The notes below the pieces were generated by a model. It was not told where the DNA came from. It made no database searches and saw only the letters and a list, made by a program, of their open reading frames with translations. 64,000 nt of DNA from Treponema sp. UBA792 (GTDB lineage Bacteria > Spirochaetota > Spirochaetia > Treponematales > Treponemataceae). Positions 44,613 through 54,496 of this stretch are shown here, piece by piece. The stretch is from positions 67,748 through 131,747 of the forward strand of contig DBIW01000012.1 in NCBI GenBank assembly GCA_002296965.1, given 5' to 3'. How positions within the stretch are numbered: the first letter of the stretch is position 1; every line of letters begins with the position of its first letter. Both the position numbers and the translations under genes were made by a program.

Positions 44613-47474
44613 CTACTGCTCCGGCTCCAGAATCACACGGACATAATCATCCACAGGACAATATTTTTTTACAAGAGACTGCATATTCTCCCCGGTAAAC
44701 TGCGCCGGGATGGTGTCAAAATCATTCAGCAACGAAGCCGGCTCCCCGGATTTTCCATAGACAAGCTGCAGCTCTGAAAGCCACCAGCTGTTTGACCGGA
44801 GACTGGTCTCCTTGCTGCGCCTGTACTGCTCGCGGAGCTTCAAAAGAGTCTCCTCATCGACAGGATTTTCGGCAAGTTCGCGAAGAACCTCTATCACGGC
44901 GTCGGAAAGCTCAGTTTCACGGCCCGGCTCACATCCGAAGCTTATTTCCGTTCTGAACGAAAGCGGACTATCCAGCTCGCCGGTCCCGTAAATCCGCGGA
45001 TAGACGGAAATTCCGTAGGTTCCGCCCTTTGCCTCCCGGATTTCATTGCGCAGCTTGATTTCAAGCATGTCTCCGAAAGGCAGCATCGTCTCGCTCATAA
45101 CCCAATGCTTAATCGGATCAGATTCAGCCGGAACAGCTCCGCCAAAAGCGATATAGACGGCGCTCTGCTTGTCCAGTCCCTTCCTCACAATCCCGCGCGG
45201 ATTGCCCTTCGGAAATTCCGGCTCCTTAAATACAGGAGAACCAAGCGACGACAAATCGGAGGGAAGCGTTCCAAGGTAAGTCCGGCACAGTCCGACAAGC
45301 TTCTTCTCGTCGATGTCACCGACAAACACAACTGTAAAATCCGCCGCATTCGCAAAGCGTTCCCTGTAAATCCGCTCCGAGACGGCCTTGTCCAGCGAGG
45401 CGACGACTTCCGGTGTAAGCGACCTGAACGTAAAATCTCCGCCGAACACAATCTCATTTATCCTGTCGATGAACACATCATAGGGTTCAGCACCATGGCC
45501 TTTTGCCCTCTCGTCAAGCGAGGATTTCATGATTGTCCATCCGGTGTCATTGAACTGCGGAGCGACAAGGAATTCACGTGCAAGAGAAAGAAGATTCTCA
45601 AGATTCTGCGATGGAGCGGAACCGGAAACTGACTGCCGATAACGTCCGACATCAATATTCAGCGAAATCTCCATACCGGCAAGCGCCTTCTGCATCTGCG
45701 GATATGTCATTCCTGCAATTCCAGAGCACATCGCATAGGACGGAGAGTACGCCGCAGAATAAAAATCGGCCGAATCATAAAGCGATGCGCCTCCGGCTCC
45801 TGTCATGCTGAACAGAATTTTGTTCTTCTCGAAATCCGTGCGTTTTATTATGACCTTCAGTCCGTTCTCAAGAACATATTCAGTAACGCCAAGCACATCA
45901 TTTTTGGCGGAAGAAACGACCGCGGCGGATTTTTCCGGCCTTGAACCGATTTTTCCGTCCGCGACATTATCCTGATATGCGGCAAGGCCTTCATTCCGGT
46001 AATTCTTCCAGATTTCAACAAGTTCCTTCTCGGACGGCATATCGGTACGCGATTCAGGCGACTCGACCAGCATCATCAGCCCCCGGTCCGGAATCGTGTC
46101 ATTGATGCTCCGGAGCACATCGCCGGCCGTCACCGTCGGAAGAATTTTCCTGTAAAGCTGATAGTATGCCCCGACGGAAACTGGAACGGAACCGCCGGTT
46201 ATATATTCCACGATGTCAGAAATATAGGAGGCTGACTTTATGCTGTCCCGGCTTCTGTATGTCTGCTCCATTTCTGCCATAAGACGCTGTTTTCCGCGCT
46301 CAACCTCAGTTGCCGACACCCCGAAGCGCATAATCCGTTCATATTCATCAAGCATACGCTCGAACGCCGGAATGAACATATTCTCCTTGGGAACAAAGGC
46401 GACTCCGTTAAATGCCTTGGATTTCACAATCCCCTGATGAACAGAATTCGCCGCAACCCACGGGGAACCGGCATCGTTCGTTATCTCGGAAAGCCGCTCA
46501 TTCAGAATTCCGGACGCGATGGATGAAACAATATATTCACGGAGATGCCATTCCGTCGTGGACGGCTCAACTGCCGCCGGAGCAAGAATTTCAAGCACCG
46601 GATAAGACATTTCCCTGTCGGTCATGACAAGAGATGCCTTTTCAGTTCTGTCCGGAACCGAAAACTCAGGATGTTCCACTTTCTCCGCAGAGGCAGGAAT
46701 ATCCGACATCACGTTCTTCACGGCATTTATAAGGACATCCGGCTCCGCATCTCCGACAAGCACGACCGACATGAATTCCGGCCTGTACCATTTCTTATAG
46801 AAATCAACAATCCTCTCGCGGCTCACGTTTTTTATCACATCCATATCGCCGATCGGAAGACGCTCCGCATATCTTGAATCCTTCAGAAGAAAAGGAAAAA
46901 GCTGATCGGAAATACGCCCGCTGAGTCCCCGGCGGAGACGCCATTCCTCCGTCACGACTCCGCGCTCCTTGTCAATCTCATCCTGACCAAAAGTAATGCC
47001 GCACGCCCAGTCGCGGAGAACCAACATTCCCTTCTCAAGCATGGACGGATCATCCGCCGGAACCTCAAGCATGAACACGGTCTCCTCAAATGAAGTATAA
47101 GCATTCACGTCGGCGCCGAAGCTCATCCCGATGGACTCAAAATAATCCACAAGCGAATTCTTCTCGAAATGCTCGGTTCCGTTGAACGCAAGATGCTCAA
47201 CAAAATGCGCCACCCCGCGCTGGTCATCGTCCTCCATGCAAGAGCCGGCTCTGACAACAAGCCTCAGATGAATCCTGTTTTTCGGCTCTGAATTCTTACG
47301 GACGTACCAGCTCAGACCGTTCTCCAGACTGCCGGAGACAATCTCCCTGTCAAACGGAAGCGGCTTTGCGCCGTCCCGGCTGACTCCGCCGGAACTTGCG
47401 CATCCGAAAACAAGCGCCGCAAACAAAAAAAACGCCGCGATTCCGAACGGAATTCCATTTCTCCTGAATTTCAT
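44613..47474 (-). CDS. M16-family zinc protease, lipoprotein
   Basis: The 953-residue protein has a lipobox (ALVFGC, Cys25) and two M16 halves. The first half has the zinc motif HFVEH (90-94) and the downstream acidic block (DEIDKERGVVTEEWRLRRG) that completes the site; the second half is the inactive partner, with FVGDIDEKKL. Such pitrilysin-like proteins of the envelope degrade small peptides. The start at 47474 has AGGAGG eight bases upstream; an ATG 11 codons earlier overlaps the previous gene's stop. It is the last gene of the minus-strand run from 54.4 kb. Confidence 0.9.
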   Translation of the reverse strand: MKFRRNGIPFGIAAFFLFAALVFGCASSGGVSRDGAKPLPFDREIVSGSLENGLSWYVRKNSEPKNRIHLRLVVRAGSCMEDDDQRGVAHFVEHLAFNGTEHFEKNSLVDYFESIGMSFGADVNAYTSFEETVFMLEVPADDPSMLEKGMLVLRDWACGITFGQDEIDKERGVVTEEWRLRRGLSGRISDQLFPFLLKDSRYAERLPIGDMDVIKNVSRERIVDFYKKWYRPEFMSVVLVGDAEPDVLINAVKNVMSDIPASAEKVEHPEFSVPDRTEKASLVMTDREMSYPVLEILAPAAVEPSTTEWHLREYIVSSIASGILNERLSEITNDAGSPWVAANSVHQGIVKSKAFNGVAFVPKENMFIPAFERMLDEYERIMRFGVSATEVERGKQRLMAEMEQTYRSRDSIKSASYISDIVEYITGGSVPVSVGAYYQLYRKILPTVTAGDVLRSINDTIPDRGLMMLVESPESRTDMPSEKELVEIWKNYRNEGLAAYQDNVADGKIGSRPEKSAAVVSSAKNDVLGVTEYVLENGLKVIIKRTDFEKNKILFSMTGAGGASLYDSADFYSAAYSPSYAMCSGIAGMTYPQMQKALAGMEISLNIDVGRYRQSVSGSAPSQNLENLLSLAREFLVAPQFNDTGWTIMKSSLDERAKGHGAEPYDVFIDRINEIVFGGDFTFRSLTPEVVASLDKAVSERIYRERFANAADFTVVFVGDIDEKKLVGLCRTYLGTLPSDLSSLGSPVFKEPEFPKGNPRGIVRKGLDKQSAVYIAFGGAVPAESDPIKHWVMSETMLPFGDMLEIKLRNEIREAKGGTYGISVYPRIYGTGELDSPLSFRTEISFGCEPGRETELSDAVIEVLRELAENPVDEETLLKLREQYRRSKETSLRSNSWWLSELQLVYGKSGEPASLLNDFDTIPAQFTGENMQSLVKKYCPVDDYVRVILEPEQ

Positions 47475-47506
47475 GGACAGTTCCTCCTGCTGTTGTTTAT
47501 TTTCCA

Positions 47507-48340
47507 TTATTCCTGAACAAATTTTCTGTATGCCCAGCGCAATACGGCAAGCGCATATTTCATCTGCGAGGCATTCATAAAAATAAAATATTTCCGGCTT
47601 CCGCTTGTAAGCCGCATCACCGTGTCAGATATGGAGGACACCGCCTCCAGGACAGAAAGCGGAAATTCAAAACTCTCATTGCGCCCGAAAAACACGACCC
47701 TGCGGTTTGAAATAATCAAGTCTCCCGGATTGTTCTTGAGCGAGGCTTCCGTGGCGAACAGGAATTCCTCTCCCGATTTTTTCACAAGCTTCTGGTAATG
47801 GACAGGCGGCATTTGCGCGCCGTCTTCGAGCGGCAGCTTATACAATGAAGTGTCAACATAAGGATTTGTGTCTCCCGGAGAAGGTTTTGTGTTACGCCGG
47901 ATTATCAGAAAAATCATGGCCGCGACAAAGGCAATCATGATTATAAGGCGGAGATTTATTGCAGAAGATTTTCCGCCGGACTTTCCAGGCACAGGCAATG
48001 AAGATGTGTCAGCCACCGAATCAGACGACAAGACGGAACGGGAATTCTTTCTGTTCCCAGAGGAACGTCCGCCGGGAACTCCGGAGGATTCAGCCGCCGT
48101 TCCGCTTCCGGGAATAAAAGGAATTTCAAATCCGCCGTTTTTTACGGAAGGCTCAAGAAGAATAAGAACCGCCAGCAGAACCGCATATAGCGCACCGAGC
48201 ACGGAAGTAAGAATTATTTTTGTCTTTTTTTTCCAGCCGAGAAAGAACCACATCAGCGCAAGACCGAGCGGAAGCGTGACAAGACCTGCGAAACAGGCAA
48301 TGGTCGCGGCTGCAAGAATTTTATTTTTCGGCACAGACAT
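47507..48340 (-). CDS. Membrane protein of unknown function with a C-terminal PH-like domain
   Basis: The 277-residue protein has two N-terminal membrane helices (about 8-30 and 38-60), a Ser/Gly-rich linker, a third helix (about 125-145, LIIMIAFVAAMIFLII), and a cytoplasmic C-terminal domain. The latter (GEEFLFATEASLKNNPGDLI, then SNRRVVFFGRNESFEF) resembles bacterial PH/GRAM-like lipid-binding domains. No function can be assigned. The start MSVPKNKI follows GGAGGAGG directly. It is followed by the M16 protease gene and preceded by pyrE. Confidence 0.6.
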   Translation of the reverse strand: MSVPKNKILAAATIACFAGLVTLPLGLALMWFFLGWKKKTKIILTSVLGALYAVLLAVLILLEPSVKNGGFEIPFIPGSGTAAESSGVPGGRSSGNRKNSRSVLSSDSVADTSSLPVPGKSGGKSSAINLRLIIMIAFVAAMIFLIIRRNTKPSPGDTNPYVDTSLYKLPLEDGAQMPPVHYQKLVKKSGEEFLFATEASLKNNPGDLIISNRRVVFFGRNESFEFPLSVLEAVSSISDTVMRLTSGSRKYFIFMNASQMKYALAVLRWAYRKFVQE

Positions 48341-48432
48341 TCCTCCTCCGAACAGCAAATTCCGGCGTCCGGCCGGACGAAACTCAATTCCCGATAAAAA
48401 ATTCAGACCGCGACAAGTTTCGGTCACGCCCT

Positions 48433-49116
48433 TTATTTTGCTCCATATTCCATATAATAGGAATCCAGCTGTGATTTTATCTCATCCGTAATTATTTTCT
48501 TGTCTCCGGAAGTATACAGAACCTCCACGACATCGGCCATCGAGACTATCGCGCGTGCGGGAAACCCGTATTTTTCGGAAATCACATCAAGCGCGCTTTT
48601 TTCCGAATCAATGGCCTTCTCCATTCTGTTGAGCGACACAATCTCGCCGATGATTTTTATAGAGCCGGAAACTTTTTCCTGGGCCTTTATCACCGGATAA
48701 GTCTCTTCTATCGATTTTCCAGAAGTCGTGACATCTTCGATTATCACAACCCGGTCACCGTCACAAATCGGGCTTCCAAGAAGAATTCCCGCATCGCCAT
48801 GGTCTTTTGCTTCCTTGCGGTTTGAGCTGTAACGGATTTCCCTGCCGAAAAGCTTATAATATGCGATTACCGCCGCGACTCCGAGCGGAATTCCCTTGTA
48901 TGCCGGTCCAAAAAGCACATCAAAATCATCACCAAAATTGTCGTGAATCGCCTGGGCATAATACCTTCCCAGGCGCATAAGCTGGCTTCCGGTCGTATAT
49001 GCGCCGGCATTCATGAAAAACGGAGACTTCCGGCCGCTTTTCAGCGTGAACGAACCGAATTTCAGCACGCCACATTCAATCATAAAGTCGATAAATTCCT
49101 TCTTATACTGTTCCAT
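48433..49116 (-). CDS. pyrE: Orotate phosphoribosyltransferase
   Basis: The 227-residue enzyme joins orotate and PRPP to give OMP. It has FGSFTLKSGRKSPFFMNAG for the substrate loop, FGPAYKGIPLG, the catalytic-loop region RKEAKDHGDAG and the PRPP motif VVIIEDVTTSGKSIEE. The start at 49116 has GGAG seven bases upstream. It is separated from pyrF by 34 kb, unlike in many bacteria. Confidence 0.95.
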   Translation of the reverse strand: MEQYKKEFIDFMIECGVLKFGSFTLKSGRKSPFFMNAGAYTTGSQLMRLGRYYAQAIHDNFGDDFDVLFGPAYKGIPLGVAAVIAYYKLFGREIRYSSNRKEAKDHGDAGILLGSPICDGDRVVIIEDVTTSGKSIEETYPVIKAQEKVSGSIKIIGEIVSLNRMEKAIDSEKSALDVISEKYGFPARAIVSMADVVEVLYTSGDKKIITDEIKSQLDSYYMEYGAK

Positions 49117-49156
49117 AAAAGCTCCAGGCAAAAATCAAGCGTCCATAAAAATCACA

Positions 49157-49768
49157 TCATTTCTCAAGGTAAACCGACGGATTTCTGGCGAATTCCACAA
49201 TTCCGGTCAGACGGTAAACATCAAGCAGGGCAAAAGCCTTTCTGAGAAGATACATATCCTCCTCATTCATCTTGAATTCCTCGTCATCTATATAAAAATA
49301 CATGGATTTTTCACGGATCATGTCATCAAAAGCCCGGCGGTCAAAGTAGCCAAGCTCAAAGACATTGTAGTCACCGTAATTTCCGTCAATGTCGTCCCTG
49401 TCGAATTCCGTGCTGTTCGCCCTGTTCGCGAACGTAATCACGGAAAAATCATCCACATCCATCACAAGATAAATCGTGACCTGCTCATCTTCCTCAAAAT
49501 CATCCCGATCCCAGTCCCGGCTGAAATAAAGCGTAAAAGGATGCTCACGCTCGGAAAGAGTTTCCGGCTCAAAATTCTTTATAAAATAGTAGACTTTTCC
49601 TTCCCTGATTTTTTTTGAATCGTCCCGGACAAGCGTAAGCCGTTTTGCCGATGTTTTAGGATTGGCGGAAGAATTTTTTGAGGTGACTCCCGTTGATTCG
49701 CAGGAGACGCAGAATGTCAGAAGGAAAAACACCGTAAACGGCAGAAAATGTTTTTTTGTCATACACAT
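49157..49768 (-). CDS. Lipoprotein of unknown function, acidic
   Basis: The roughly 203-residue protein has a lipoprotein signal (KKHFLPFTVFFLLTFCVSC) and a charged mature part rich in Asp/Glu (SRDWDRDDFEEDEQVTIYLV, DDIDGNYGDYNVFELGYFD). No family is recognised. The strong acidity might bind Ca2+. The start is uncertain between 49768 (better spacing from GGTGG) and 49762. It lies directly downstream of the MMPL exporter on the same strand, with a hairpin between them, so it may or may not belong to the polyene export block. Confidence 0.6.
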   Translation of the reverse strand: MCMTKKHFLPFTVFFLLTFCVSCESTGVTSKNSSANPKTSAKRLTLVRDDSKKIREGKVYYFIKNFEPETLSEREHPFTLYFSRDWDRDDFEEDEQVTIYLVMDVDDFSVITFANRANSTEFDRDDIDGNYGDYNVFELGYFDRRAFDDMIREKSMYFYIDDEEFKMNEEDMYLLRKAFALLDVYRLTGIVEFARNPSVYLEK

Positions 49769-49781
49769 ATAAACCACCGGA

Positions 49782-49817
49782 ACTGCGGTCCAGCACGCAG
49801 CCGGCGGAACCGCAGTC
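49782..49817 (-). promoter_or_regulatory. Hairpin between the MMPL exporter and the acidic lipoprotein gene
   Basis: AACTGCGGT and ACCGCAGT-type arms form an 8-bp stem around a GC-rich 18-base loop, 20 bases after the MMPL stop. There is no U tract; the downstream bases carry the next gene's ribosome-binding site. It could be a processing or attenuation site. Confidence 0.4.
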
Positions 49818-49836
49818 AGTTTTCAGAACAATTATA

Positions 49837-52218
49837 TCAGAGCGATCTGTCGTAAAAGAACGAGCTGACATAAGCCGTTGTCAGTCCGATGAATATCGAA
49901 AGTCCGATAAGATGAACCGGCGTGAACGAGCTCAATGCGAGCGCGCCGAACGAAAGCACCGTCGTAAGGAACGAAAGCATTATCGCAAACGGCTCAATAA
50001 GATTGTCACGTTCGTCTTTGTGGTTTTCATTCTCCATCATGTAGATTATATAGTCAAGACCAAGCCCGAACACCAGAATCAGTCCTGTCACAGAGAAGAA
50101 TTCCAGATTTATCTTTGCCACGGCAAAAACCGCTGTCGTCACCAGCACAATCAGCAGAGGAATCGATATTATCTTGAATGACTGCTTCCAGCTGTAGAAA
50201 AATTTCAGCACGACAAACATCAGGATATATGCGACCGCAAAAAATTCAAGAATCATGACGGTAAGTTTGTCAAGGTCGCCGCTCATGTCGGACATCTTGT
50301 TCACGAACCAGACGCTTCCCATGCTGTCCGCAAGATTCCGGTATTCCGCCGCATCGTTTATCCTGCTTGGCAGAACAACCGAATAGAAACTTCCTTCAAG
50401 CTCGCCGAGCCATGCGCCGGAAATTGAATCCAACAGGAACTGCGGAACTGAACCGCCAGAAATTGAGATGAAATCATCCGATGAAGCCGCAAAATCAGCC
50501 CTAAGAGCCGCCGCATCAGGTCCGTACCCAAGCGCCTCAAGCTGCCAGTCGGCAAGAGCAAGAAGCTTTTCCGCCGCCGCACGTGATTTGCGCTGATGCG
50601 CCTCGGAAGGAATAAAAAGCGAAGTTCCAAGAAATCCTACTCCTTTCCCGGATTCCATATTCCTGAATTCCTTTATCAGCTTTTCCTCGGCAGAGAGAAC
50701 CTGCTCCTCCGTGTCACCTTTTATTATGAACCAGCCAGTCGGATTGTACTGAAGAATTGTTCCGGCCTCTATCTCGTCAGAAAGCAGACGGCCTTCCATC
50801 TTGTAGAGTTTTGTCACGTTGTTTTCTATCCGGACATTCTTGTGGCAAATAAGAATAGTTCCGATTGACACAACAAAAACCGCGGTGATTACAATGCGTC
50901 CGACAAGCCGGCTGTTGTATCCCGGAGAACGCTTCATCACCGAGATAAGTTTAATCGTACGCTTTTCCTCCGGAGGAAGCGGAATGTACGGAAAAACAGC
51001 AACGGCCGTAAGGAAGGTGCTCATAAGTCCCGCCATGGAGAACAGCGCCATCTGTTTAAGAAGGTTGAACGGCGCAAAAAGCAGAATTCCGAAACATATC
51101 AGCGTGGACACAATCGCCATCATATAGCCGGGCAGCAGGAAATTCCGCAGCTCCCGGCCGGACTTGAGATCCCGGTTGCCCATCCAGTTCGTAAAGAAAT
51201 GAAGGCTGTAGTCAATACATGAACCTATAAGCGAAGTTCCGAAGACAAGCGTAAGAATGTGCATCTGCCGGAAAACGGCAAGCGTGCTCAAAACCGCGGT
51301 AAGAATCGACACGACAATCGCACCTACGGAATAGACAATCGGTTTCGGAGTGCGGAAAATAATCAGCAGCATCAGAATGACGACAATCATTGAGACCGTC
51401 GTTATGACCGTTATCTCCTTTGATGCGGAATTTGAGCTTTCGTTGCTATGGAACGGTGTTCCGGAATAGACAAAACGCGTGCCGTCAGTCTCAAGCGGAG
51501 TACAGATACTGTATATTTCGGAAATTCCGTTGTCATCACTGGCAAGGGCAGCTCCCTGCTTGCTGAGAATCCCGCGTATCATCACGTACCATCTGCCGTC
51601 ATGCTGGGAAGCAAGAACACCGTCCTTTACGGACATCGCGATTCCGGAATTCATTATGGAATCCAGATAGTTTCCGAGATTACGCTCGCAGAGCATAAAA
51701 GGATCCTTGTCAAGATTGTCCAGCGGAAACATGGTGAATGCGCCGTAAGCCTGGGAAAGCGCGTTCTGAGCGAAAATCTCCGCGCCACCGGGAGAATTTA
51801 TCTGGTCAATCGCCTCGTCGTCAAGCATATTCCATCTATATTTATAGATAAAATCCGTCACATCCGAAAGCGAGCCCATGTCGCTGTAAAGGGCAACTGA
51901 ATTGAAATTCGGACTGGAAACAAGCCTGTCGTATACGGAAACCGCGGCGGCTCTGGCTTTTCCGAAATCCTCGTCCGAAGCAAGAATGAACACATTCTGT
52001 CCGGTCGCCTCGGTCACCTTCTCGTCCGCGACTTTAAGAGCCTCCTCCTCAATCGGCTTTGGAAGCATATTGAAAAGATCCGCATCGACACCGATTTTCC
52101 CCGGATTTGAGACAAAAGTAATCAGAAAGAAAACAAGAATTCCAATATGGAATACAATCCATGCGCCTAAAAAATGCTTGTTCTCAAGCTTATTCAGCAG
52201 TAAAACGGGATTTTTCAT
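49837..52218 (-). CDS. MMPL/RND-superfamily exporter of the aryl-polyene type
   Basis: The 793-residue protein has the RND topology: one helix at about 17-37, a large outside domain (about 45-265), helices about 275-440, a second outside domain (about 465-650) and a final helix block (655-790). VFGTSLIGSCIDYSLHFF and GLGLDYIIYM are the helix-4/10 regions with the conserved acidic residue in the membrane. MMPL-type proteins in aryl-polyene loci export the lipid-linked polyene. It overlaps the LolA-like gene by 29 bases, which supports a joint role. Confidence 0.8.
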   Translation of the reverse strand: MKNPVLLLNKLENKHFLGAWIVFHIGILVFFLITFVSNPGKIGVDADLFNMLPKPIEEEALKVADEKVTEATGQNVFILASDEDFGKARAAAVSVYDRLVSSPNFNSVALYSDMGSLSDVTDFIYKYRWNMLDDEAIDQINSPGGAEIFAQNALSQAYGAFTMFPLDNLDKDPFMLCERNLGNYLDSIMNSGIAMSVKDGVLASQHDGRWYVMIRGILSKQGAALASDDNGISEIYSICTPLETDGTRFVYSGTPFHSNESSNSASKEITVITTVSMIVVILMLLIIFRTPKPIVYSVGAIVVSILTAVLSTLAVFRQMHILTLVFGTSLIGSCIDYSLHFFTNWMGNRDLKSGRELRNFLLPGYMMAIVSTLICFGILLFAPFNLLKQMALFSMAGLMSTFLTAVAVFPYIPLPPEEKRTIKLISVMKRSPGYNSRLVGRIVITAVFVVSIGTILICHKNVRIENNVTKLYKMEGRLLSDEIEAGTILQYNPTGWFIIKGDTEEQVLSAEEKLIKEFRNMESGKGVGFLGTSLFIPSEAHQRKSRAAAEKLLALADWQLEALGYGPDAAALRADFAASSDDFISISGGSVPQFLLDSISGAWLGELEGSFYSVVLPSRINDAAEYRNLADSMGSVWFVNKMSDMSGDLDKLTVMILEFFAVAYILMFVVLKFFYSWKQSFKIISIPLLIVLVTTAVFAVAKINLEFFSVTGLILVFGLGLDYIIYMMENENHKDERDNLIEPFAIMLSFLTTVLSFGALALSSFTPVHLIGLSIFIGLTTAYVSSFFYDRSL

Positions 52219-52825
52219 CGGCCGAAAGTTCCTCCGGATATTTCTGGTTGCTAAAAGAATAAGTTATTGAATTTCCGGAAGCCTCGGTCATCACAATTGT
52301 GTCAAGCCGGGCGCCGGAAGAAGATGAGACTCCTCCGAGAGAAAGCGACGCCATTACAGCCGAAACCGTGGCGTCCCTCGGGAAAAGAACAAGTGTCCAG
52401 CCGCCGTCTCCGTTGTCCGTGAATTCCGTGGAGAAATTTTTCTGAAGGGATGACAAATCATTTGAAAACACGGAGGAAAGCGTCGTGGCGATGCTCGTAA
52501 AAATCTGGTTTCCGGACGCGTCTATCACCGTCTTTTTTCCGTCCGCCGCAGTCTGGATGACCGAAGTCATTCCGACAACAAGCGATGACGGAAACGGTTT
52601 CTGCGTGTCCCAGATAATTCCGTCAAGACTGAAAACGAATTTTCCGAAAGACTTGAGCTGGCGGTTCGCCGCCTTTATTGTTTTTGTCTGGATAAAATCT
52701 CCTGTAGTGTTGGGATGATCCGCCAGCTGCCGGCAAACCGAATCAAGCGAAAGTCCCGATGCGAACATTACGGAACCTGCCGCGCTCAGCAAAAGCGATG
52801 CGACTATGCGCCTCATTTTTTTCAT
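52190..52825 (-). CDS. LolA-like outer-membrane lipoprotein carrier homologue
   Basis: The 211-residue protein has a signal peptide (KMRRIVASLLLSAAGSVMFA, SG). The mature part fits the LolA fold: GDFIQTKTIKAANRQLKSFG, KFVFSLDGIIWDTQKPFPSS and the lipid-groove strands up to MTEASGNSITYSFSN. LolA-like proteins in aryl-polyene clusters carry the amphipathic product across the periplasm to the outer membrane. AGGAGG precedes the ATG. A 173-base AT-rich gap separates it from the thioesterase gene and could hold an internal promoter. Confidence 0.78.
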   Translation of the reverse strand: MKKMRRIVASLLLSAAGSVMFASGLSLDSVCRQLADHPNTTGDFIQTKTIKAANRQLKSFGKFVFSLDGIIWDTQKPFPSSLVVGMTSVIQTAADGKKTVIDASGNQIFTSIATTLSSVFSNDLSSLQKNFSTEFTDNGDGGWTLVLFPRDATVSAVMASLSLGGVSSSSGARLDTIVMTEASGNSITYSFSNQKYPEELSADEKSRFTAE

Positions 52826-52998
52826 AAGTCCTCCTGCAGTTCCGTCCGGAAAAAAGATTTTACAGGCCGGCGGAATATTCTGCGTATAAAACCGTAAAAA
52901 CGGAAATTCTCTGAATAAATATCTATAAATATAATGAATTGTCAGCTTTAAATATCTGCAATCCAATTAAAATCATAACAAAAAAACATAAAATTCTG

Positions 52999-53433
52999 TT
53001 ATCTGAGACCGTGCTCTCTTATGAATTTCTCAGCCCTTTCTATCAGAAGGGGAGGGCACACAAATTCCGATTCATGCGTCGTCAGGTTCAGGGCCATCTG
53101 CTTGCTTTCGGCCTTTGTCACAAGCTCACCTTTGTGATTGAAAATCCCGTATTTTATCACAATCCTGTTCTCGTATTCCAACAGAGAAGAGCGGATGACG
53201 GCTTTTTCACCGAAAAAAAGCGACTTCACATATTTGAGGCGGATTTCCGTCACAGGAAAGGCGTAGCCGTCCGCAACCATCTCCTTGTAACCGTAGCCGA
53301 TGCTGTCAAGCAGGGCGCAGCGTCCAATCTCCATGTATTTTACATAGTTTCCATGCCATGCCACCTGCATTGAATCGACATCAAAGAATTCAACCGTGAA
53401 TTCCTTGTCAACCGAACACAAAACTTTTTCCAT
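52999..53433 (-). CDS. 4HBT-type hotdog acyl thioesterase, aryl-polyene cluster type
   Basis: The 144-residue protein has the 4-hydroxybenzoyl-CoA thioesterase motif VEFFDVDSMQVAWHGNYVKY with the catalytic Asp at about residue 20, then KGELVTKAESKQMAL in the last strand. Such enzymes release acyl or aryl groups from CoA or carrier protein. It starts nine bases after the acyltransferase stop and precedes the LolA-like gene, the order seen in aryl-polyene clusters. A housekeeping role such as YbgC is less likely because tol-pal genes are absent. Confidence 0.8.
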   Translation of the reverse strand: MEKVLCSVDKEFTVEFFDVDSMQVAWHGNYVKYMEIGRCALLDSIGYGYKEMVADGYAFPVTEIRLKYVKSLFFGEKAVIRSSLLEYENRIVIKYGIFNHKGELVTKAESKQMALNLTTHESEFVCPPLLIERAEKFIREHGLR

Positions 53434-53441
53434 AAATCACC

Positions 53442-54410
53442 TCACGGCATCATCCAGAAATTGTAGAAATTATACCATTGATACGGATACATACAGCAGA
53501 ATTTCTCAAGCTGCGCGACGAATTCATCACACAAAGAATTTATCCGCTCCTCTCGGAGCGTTCTCGGACAGTCAAAATCGACCTCAGACTTACGGACATA
53601 CATTTTGTACTTAGGGTCAAATATCGAAGTGCGTTCCCTCATTCCGAACATAAAGTAAACCGGCGCTTTTATCAGTGCCGGAAGCAGGAAACACCCGTAA
53701 GGAAAGGCCGCCTCCTTTCCGAGAAATTTTCTTTTCAGGATTCTGTCCCTTGCTCTTGCCGAAGTCCTGTCGCCGGTAATCACGACAAGTCCGCCGGCCT
53801 CCACGTTGTCGATAAGCGTACAGATTGTCTCAGGGCTTATGTCGGACGGAGAGACCACATTGAATCCGACTCCGGGATTCACTTCATGAAGCGTCCGGTT
53901 GAACTGCTCCGTTGAATGAAGCTCCATTATCGCGGTAACAGGAACGCTCCGTGACACTTTTGTGCGGTTCCAGCTCGAAAGACTGCGCAAAAGCTCGATA
54001 TTTCCGAGATGGGAACCGATTATTACCGCGCCGTGAAAATTCTCAAGCTGATTTATAAGCCCGATGACATCATCATCCTGAAATTCAATCTTATCAAGAC
54101 TTACATTTCCGAGCCAGCCTTCCATTTTTTCCAGAACGCACAGCGAGAACGAGAGAATCTGACGGTAGGAACTCAATTTTGCGGGAATTTTTCCGCCGGT
54201 GTATTCACGCAGATTTTTCTGATACAGTTTTGTATCATCACGCGCCCTTTTTGAAAAAACAAAATAAAAAAAACTGACGGGATAAATCAAAGCCCGGACC
54301 ATCCATCCGGGAAGAACATCGAACAGACGGAACAACAGCTTTATCGCACGGCTGGATTTTACAACTTCCTTCTCATCAGCCCAATGCAGAAGCTCCTCTT
54401 TAGAATCCAT
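53442..54410 (-). CDS. LpxL/HtrB-type lipid acyltransferase in the polyene export block
   Basis: The 322-residue protein has an N-terminal membrane-associated helix (about 37-55) and the LpxL-family acyltransferase domain with the H-X4-E motif GSHLGNIELLRS near residue 130 and GDRTSARARDR. In LPS bacteria the family acylates lipid A, but treponemes lack LPS. In aryl-polyene loci a related enzyme attaches the polyene to its lipid anchor. No Shine-Dalgarno is evident; a TATAGT box (54426-54421) would give a very short leader. It heads the minus-strand block. Confidence 0.78.
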   Translation of the reverse strand: MDSKEELLHWADEKEVVKSSRAIKLLFRLFDVLPGWMVRALIYPVSFFYFVFSKRARDDTKLYQKNLREYTGGKIPAKLSSYRQILSFSLCVLEKMEGWLGNVSLDKIEFQDDDVIGLINQLENFHGAVIIGSHLGNIELLRSLSSWNRTKVSRSVPVTAIMELHSTEQFNRTLHEVNPGVGFNVVSPSDISPETICTLIDNVEAGGLVVITGDRTSARARDRILKRKFLGKEAAFPYGCFLLPALIKAPVYFMFGMRERTSIFDPKYKMYVRKSEVDFDCPRTLREERINSLCDEFVAQLEKFCCMYPYQWYNFYNFWMMP

Positions 54411-54456
54411 AATCGGCTAAACTATATCATTATTCCAAAGTTTTTACTATGAATTC

Positions 54457-54485
54457 TGTACAATTATAAGCCAATTCAGTATAAT
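54457..54485 (+). promoter_or_regulatory. Putative carA promoter
   Basis: TGTACA (54457-54462) and a perfect TATAAT (54480-54485) are 17 bases apart. The predicted transcript start is about five bases before the carA ATG and no Shine-Dalgarno fits between, so the mRNA may be nearly leaderless. Confidence 0.5.
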
Positions 54486-54496
54486 GCGCTTTTAGT

